DNA of 9,762 nucleotides from Chloroflexota bacterium (lineage in GTDB: Bacteria > Chloroflexota > Anaerolineae > Ardenticatenales > Ardenticatenaceae): positions 1 through 9,762 of the forward strand of contig DOUV01000573.1 of assembly GCA_003520455.1 (NCBI GenBank). The letters are read 5' to 3'. The notes under the pieces are model-generated. The model ran no database searches. It was given only the letters and a program-made list of their open reading frames with translations, and was not told the origin of the DNA. Positions 6,952 through 9,762 of this stretch are shown piece by piece. Within the stretch, counting starts at the first letter, position 1. Each line of letters opens with the position of its first letter. The position numbers and the translations under genes are program-made.

Positions 6952-7998
6952 ATGAATAAGCGCACACCCCTGCGATACCTTGCGGCGCTCGCGGTCGGAG
7001 TTGGGCTGTTGGCACTCGTGTGGACGGCCGCCGCAGCTCCCACCCAGCAAAACACGCTGGCCGCTTGCGCCGACATCGGGTTCTCGACCGAGGAGGATTT
7101 CCTCAGCCGAGGACCGAGGCCGCCGGACGGGAACCCCGTGATTTCCGACGGTGACCTGCTCAGCCCGCGCGGGGTGGTCTGTGCCCGGAACCGCCAACTG
7201 CTGGCGGCGTTCTCGCCGGCCGGGGTGCCGCCGCTGCCCGACCTGGGTCTCGATGCCGTGGACATTGTCACGATCGAGCCCGCGCGGATCGCCTTCTCCA
7301 CCGAGTTGGATGATCCCTTTGGTCGCTTCAAGGCCGGTGACCTGCTGACCACCGATGGTGCCGTGATCCCGAACGTAGCCCTGCTCGCAGCGTTCGGTGT
7401 TCGCCACGATCTCGGTCTGGATGCGGTCCACTTTATCGGTAAGGTGGAGGACATCACTCGCTTCCTGGAGATCGCCAGACAGCGGACGCGCGATGAGTGG
7501 CTGCAGTCACCGGGCGCTCTACCGAGCAGCTTGAAGGAGTTCAAGCTGGACCTGTGGTTTTCCACCGAGGGCAAGGCGACGACGCCTGACGGCCGCATCC
7601 TCCAGGATGGCGATCTGTTGTCGGCGGCCACGGGCGCGATCGTGTTCCGCCAGGAGGACCTGCTGGCGCCGCCCATCCCGGCCGGTCTCCCGTCGCGAGG
7701 GGTGGACTTCGGGCTGGACGCGGTCCCCGGCTGCAGCGGCGGCCGCACCACGGTGCAGTTCTCGACCGAGATCGGCTATCAGGATGCGATGACGCCGACC
7801 CGGCGCTTCACCGGCGGCGACCTGTTGGTGCTCGGCGGGGCGGTGGTCATGCGCAACAAAGAGCTCGTCAATGCCTTCGAACCGCTCGTCTCCGACCTGG
7901 GCCTGGACGCGATCACATTCCCGTCCAGGCGCGCGCCCTGCGGCGAAGCGCAAATCCGCACGTACCTGCCGGTGCTCCTCAAGCAGGCTCCCCGTTAG
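6952..7998 (+). CDS. exported four-repeat protein with YLPVLLK C-terminal tail
   Basis: A 348-residue paralogue of the preceding protein's repeat region. Residues 1-29 are a signal peptide (NKR, then LAALAVGVGLLALVWTAAAA, with cleavage likely before P30). Four repeats carry FSTE at 44, 115, 203 and 270, GDLL at 67, 129, 220 and 289, and LGLDAV-type endings near 98, 154, 253 and 316. The segment between repeats 2 and 3 is also conserved (DITRFLEIARQRTRDEWLQ). The two proteins stay parallel to a shared Pro-Cys (PCENNQI against PCGEAQI) and then diverge. This one ends at once with TYLPVLLKQAPR, a tail resembling the YLPLVLR-like ends I recall from many secreted Chloroflexi proteins; the larger one gains about 300 residues instead. 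Its function is unknown. The gene ends the cluster and is followed by a strong hairpin. Confidence 0.88.
   Translation: MNKRTPLRYLAALAVGVGLLALVWTAAAAPTQQNTLAACADIGFSTEEDFLSRGPRPPDGNPVISDGDLLSPRGVVCARNRQLLAAFSPAGVPPLPDLGLDAVDIVTIEPARIAFSTELDDPFGRFKAGDLLTTDGAVIPNVALLAAFGVRHDLGLDAVHFIGKVEDITRFLEIARQRTRDEWLQSPGALPSSLKEFKLDLWFSTEGKATTPDGRILQDGDLLSAATGAIVFRQEDLLAPPIPAGLPSRGVDFGLDAVPGCSGGRTTVQFSTEIGYQDAMTPTRRFTGGDLLVLGGAVVMRNKELVNAFEPLVSDLGLDAITFPSRRAPCGEAQIRTYLPVLLKQAPR
7078..7920 (+). repeat. coding repeat block, four units (residues 43-323)
   Basis: This block has the same order, number and spacing of units as in the upstream gene (FSTE spacing 71, 88 and 67 residues). The two genes therefore share a four-unit ancestor and did not gain repeats separately. 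By eye the two blocks agree at well over half of their positions. Confidence 0.75.
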
Positions 7999-8018
7999 CG
8001 CCGTCGCTTGACCGGCTC

Positions 8019-8050
8019 AACGAGGGGCGGGCTCCGGTCCGCCCCTCGTT
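8019..8050. terminator. bidirectional hairpin terminator between converging genes
   Basis: AACGAGGGGCGG (8019-8030) pairs perfectly with CCGCCCCTCGTT (8039-8050). The loop region GCTCCGGT can add a G-T and a C-G pair to leave a TCCG tetraloop. It begins 20 bp after the stop of the plus-strand cluster and lies 40 bp past the stop of the minus-strand LysM gene. A T-rich run (8077-8085) follows at a distance on the plus strand. A second small dyad, GCCTG-TC-CAGGC, is at 8051-8062. Confidence 0.75.
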
Positions 8051-8089
8051 GCCTGTCCAGGCGGCATTTGGGAAGTTGTTTTTGGATGG

Positions 8090-8824
8090 TTACTGTTGGG
8101 GGCAGGCCTGGCTCATGAGTGCCGCGGTATCGGCGTTGTTGGAGACAGGCTGAACAGTGGCAGAACGAATCCCCATCGGTTGGAATGGAGGAACAGCCTG
8201 AACCCCAGGATTGGCCAGGTGTAGAGTGTAGCAGCCAACGAAGGTCTGGGTCGTGCCGTTGCTCGTCTTCGCGACCAGTGTCACGGGTGCACTGTAGAAG
8301 AAGTTGCCCGCCGCAGCACCACTCTGGACCGTCCCTGTTGTCAACTCGACCGACTCGGTATTCGCGTAGCCTTGTTCGAACTGTGGGAATGGCGGAAGCT
8401 CCGAGGCGGCAGCCTGAGGTTCCCAATACGAGTAGGCGCGCGCGTACTCCTTCCGATTGATCGCGTTAAAGAACGACCGGAGCACCGCCTCCGGGGTGCT
8501 GCGATCATCCAGGTAGTGCGATGGCCCGATGTCGGGCGGGCTCTGCGCCGGCTGCAGTGGGATGATCAGGCGCTGGCCAATGTAGATGCGGTTGCGGTTG
8601 GTGATGCTTGGGTTCGCGGCGACGATGGCCGAGACTGTCGTGCCAAACCGCCGGGCGATCGCGGAAAGCGTATCCCCGCGCCGCACAACGTAGACGACCG
8701 TGGAGTTACCCGAATCTCCCTGTCCGGCCGGGGTGAGGGATGGCCGCTGGGCGGCGACGGTGGAGGTGAAACCTGCAATCAGGAGAAGCACGGCAACGAT
8801 CGTGAACATCCGGCGACACTTCAC
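8090..8824 (-). CDS. exported LysM-domain protein with NTF2-like C-terminal domain
   Basis: A 244-residue protein. The open frame extends 95 codons further upstream, but an SD, AAGGAG (complement 8834-8839), lies nine bases before GTG 8824. From there the protein starts MKCRRMFTIVAVLLLIAGFT, a clean signal peptide probably cleaved after VAA (about residue 25). Residues 44-89 are one LysM domain (YVVRRGDTLSAIARRFGTT, then NPSITNRNRIYIGQRLIIP), which in this family binds peptidoglycan or other GlcNAc polymers and so points to the cell wall. A Pro-rich linker leads to residues 103-244, beginning YLDDRSTPEAVLRSFFNAIN. That pattern suggests an NTF2-like domain often seen in exported bacterial proteins. 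C198 and C241 could form a disulfide. The specific function is unknown. It converges on the radical SAM cluster and shares its terminator, so it is probably a separate unit. Confidence 0.88.
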   Translation of the reverse strand: MKCRRMFTIVAVLLLIAGFTSTVAAQRPSLTPAGQGDSGNSTVVYVVRRGDTLSAIARRFGTTVSAIVAANPSITNRNRIYIGQRLIIPLQPAQSPPDIGPSHYLDDRSTPEAVLRSFFNAINRKEYARAYSYWEPQAAASELPPFPQFEQGYANTESVELTTGTVQSGAAAGNFFYSAPVTLVAKTSNGTTQTFVGCYTLHLANPGVQAVPPFQPMGIRSATVQPVSNNADTAALMSQACPQQ

Positions 8825-8867
8825 GTTTCTCTGCTCCTTCCCCGGGGCTTCCTCGAACTGAGGGTGC

Positions 8868-8885
8868 ATCTCTAGCAGCAGAGAT
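8868..8885 (-). other. stem-loop in the LysM gene leader
   Basis: ATCTCT (8868-8873) pairs with AGAGAT (8880-8885) over a six-base loop. It would lie in the 5' leader about 45 bases before the LysM start codon if transcription begins near 9122. This is a short element and may be incidental. Confidence 0.3.
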
Positions 8886-9128
8886 CCACGGCTCTGGCTA
8901 GCAAGATTCGTTCCTGGGATGCGCCGGGCTGTACGAGGAGTGAAGGAGCCGTCCGTTCGTCGAGACGAGGGCAGAGGCATCTCGCGGGGGCGCACCATGT
9001 GCATCCGAGAATAGGCCAGGGTCGCTGGCAGCGTTTTGCCGGTGTGGTGAAACATCGCCGAGCCCCGCGCCGCTCCAGAAGCGCGACGCCCACCCGCATG
9101 CAGGCTCAAGTTGTCGCGCGAAACGCGT

Positions 9129-9156
9129 ATGATATCAACATTCAGGTGCCCATCAA
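9129..9156 (-). promoter_or_regulatory. candidate promoter for the LysM gene
   Basis: On the minus strand TTGATG (complement 9151-9156) and TATCAT (complement 9129-9134) are 16 bp apart, in a locally AT-richer stretch. Transcription from near 9122 would give a leader of about 300 nt. No better pair was seen closer to the gene. Confidence 0.5.
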
Positions 9157-9236
9157 GCTTTCAGGCCACTATCCTTCGGCCAAGAATGCCACGAATTTCA
9201 CGAGAGTGCAAAAAGTGGAATATGGTGCGATCAGTC

Positions 9237-9257
9237 GGCGAGGGCACTGCCCTCGCC
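9237..9257. repeat. 21-bp inverted repeat
   Basis: GGCGAGGGCA (9237-9246) and TGCCCTCGCC (9248-9257) form a perfect dyad around one base. It lies between the two divergent promoters, about 85 bp upstream of the -35 box at 9341 and 72 bp from the -10 box of the minus-strand promoter, so it could be an operator. A pyrimidine-rich tract follows. Confidence 0.5.
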
Positions 9258-9340
9258 TCCCTCCTCTCGTGGCACGTCTTTGACTGGATGGACGGGCATC
9301 GCCCATTCGACAGTTTCGCCGGGCCGACGTTCTCAGCTGC

Positions 9341-9368
9341 TTGACAGGGCCACGGCGGGCTCTACAAT
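9341..9368 (+). promoter_or_regulatory. strong sigma70-type promoter of the DNA glycosylase gene
   Basis: TTGACA (9341-9346), a perfect -35 box, and TACAAT (9363-9368), one base from the -10 consensus, are 16 bp apart. Transcription would start near 9375, about 37 nt before the ATG at 9412. Confidence 0.8.
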
Positions 9369-9411
9369 CCTCCAGCAAGACGAGATTTGGAAATTCTGGT
9401 TCACAGGCGAT

Positions 9412-9762
9412 ATGATCGAAGCACTCACACTCACCGCCGGCTCGCCCTTTGACTTTCATGCGGTGCGGACCTCGCACGGCTGGCACCGTCTGGCTCCCTT
9501 CTTCGGCGACAACAGCGGTGTCCTCACGCGCTGGCTGCAGTCGGCGAGCGGCACCATCGTTCGCCTCGAGCTCAGCGAGGCTCCGAACGGGGTCACCGTG
9601 ACTGTGGATGCCCCCGACCCCATCGACGCGACCCAGCGTGCGGAGTTCGTCGCCGCCGTGCGCTGGATGGTGGGCCTGGACCTCGACCTGAGCGAGTTCT
9701 ACGCACTGGCCGCCGATGAGCCGCGCCTGGCCCAGGCGGTCGCGCAGCGGGCCGGGCGCCTG
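9412..9762 (+). CDS. AlkA/OGG-type DNA glycosylase, N-terminal part
   Basis: An open frame of 117 codons that runs off the right edge. It starts MIEALTLTAGSPFDFHAVRT, followed by SHGWHRLAPF, a short strand-rich segment, and LDLDLSEFYALAADEPRLAQ. This order matches the N-terminal beta domain of DNA-3-methyladenine glycosylase II/8-oxoguanine glycosylase-like proteins, which excise alkylated or oxidised bases as the first step of base excision repair. The helix-hairpin-helix and catalytic Asp that would prove activity lie beyond the window. The start is set by the promoter at 9341-9368: no other ATG/GTG/TTG is in frame between it and 9412. No clear SD precedes the ATG, so translation may be from a weakly marked start. 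It is unrelated by orientation to the LysM gene. Confidence 0.8.
   Translation, partial: MIEALTLTAGSPFDFHAVRTSHGWHRLAPFFGDNSGVLTRWLQSASGTIVRLELSEAPNGVTVTVDAPDPIDATQRAEFVAAVRWMVGLDLDLSEFYALAADEPRLAQAVAQRAGRL

Larger units (their letters stand above)
8825..9411. other. divergent intergenic region of about 590 bp
   Basis: No gene is supported here. The part nearest the LysM gene is open in that gene's frame, but the translation is Arg/Pro-rich with no domain. The region holds the LysM gene's SD, a hairpin (8868-8885), a minus-strand promoter candidate (9129-9156), a 21-bp inverted repeat (9237-9257), a small GGGC-ATC-GCCC dyad (9294-9304) and a plus-strand promoter (9341-9368). Confidence 0.5.

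Noticed and set aside
5257..7431. 724-codon open frame on the minus strand opposite the two repeat-protein genes
   Set aside because: It is an antisense shadow: GC-rich genes with strong third-position bias leave long open antisense frames. The translation has no domain, while the plus strand shows signal peptides, repeats and SD sites.
8825..9109. 95-codon N-terminal extension of the LysM protein
   Set aside because: The extension is Arg/Pro-rich and would place the signal peptide internally. A strong SD precedes GTG 8824.
1..9762. CRISPR array, tRNA or rRNA genes, insertion sequence
   Set aside because: I saw no regularly spaced direct repeats, no tRNA- or rRNA-like conserved sequence, and no transposase or terminal inverted repeats with target duplications.

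Overview
The window is a high-GC bacterial stretch with six protein genes, of which the outer two are cut by the window edges. Strong G/C at third codon positions, consensus SD sites, frequent GTG/TTG starts, a YLPVLL-type C-terminal tail on a secreted protein, and a LysM lipoprotein-like neighbour all suggest a Chloroflexota bacterium, possibly Thermomicrobia/Sphaerobacter-like. That placement is inference from style, not a match.

Left edge (1-625, minus): the N-terminal two thirds of a PfkB-type sugar-phosphate kinase (1-phosphofructokinase/tagatose-6-phosphate kinase group), with a good sigma70-type promoter at 663-691. Between it and the next gene lies about 930 bp without a convincing gene. 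This holds two copies of a 15-bp palindrome (774-788, 853-867), a rightward AT-rich promoter (912-939), a lower-GC stretch of about 500 bp, and inverted repeats including a perfect 28-bp palindrome (1445-1472).

Centre (1560-7998, plus): a four-gene, same-strand cluster that is likely an operon. Two tandem paralogous radical SAM enzymes with an N-terminal cobalamin-binding-type domain (543 and 558 aa) are followed by two exported paralogous proteins (633 and 348 aa). Each exported protein carries four copies of a roughly 60-residue repeat with the signature FSTE ... GDLL ... LGLDAV. The first adds a C-terminal region of about 300 residues; the second ends in a YLPVLLK tail. Gaps shrink along the cluster (114, 58 and 9 bp), and the last pair looks translationally coupled. 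The pairing of two B12-type radical SAM enzymes with two secreted repeat proteins is the most unusual content here. The reaction, and whether the enzymes act on these proteins or on some other molecule, cannot be read from the sequence. A strong hairpin (8019-8050) closes the cluster and is shared with the converging gene.

Right part (8090-9762): a minus-strand exported LysM protein with a C-terminal domain that looks NTF2-like, then a gene-poor divergent region of about 590 bp with a promoter in each direction, and at the right edge the N-terminus of an AlkA/OGG-type DNA glycosylase on the plus strand.

Several starts were moved from the longest reading frame to SD-supported codons: 1560 GTG, 5041 TTG and 8824 GTG.
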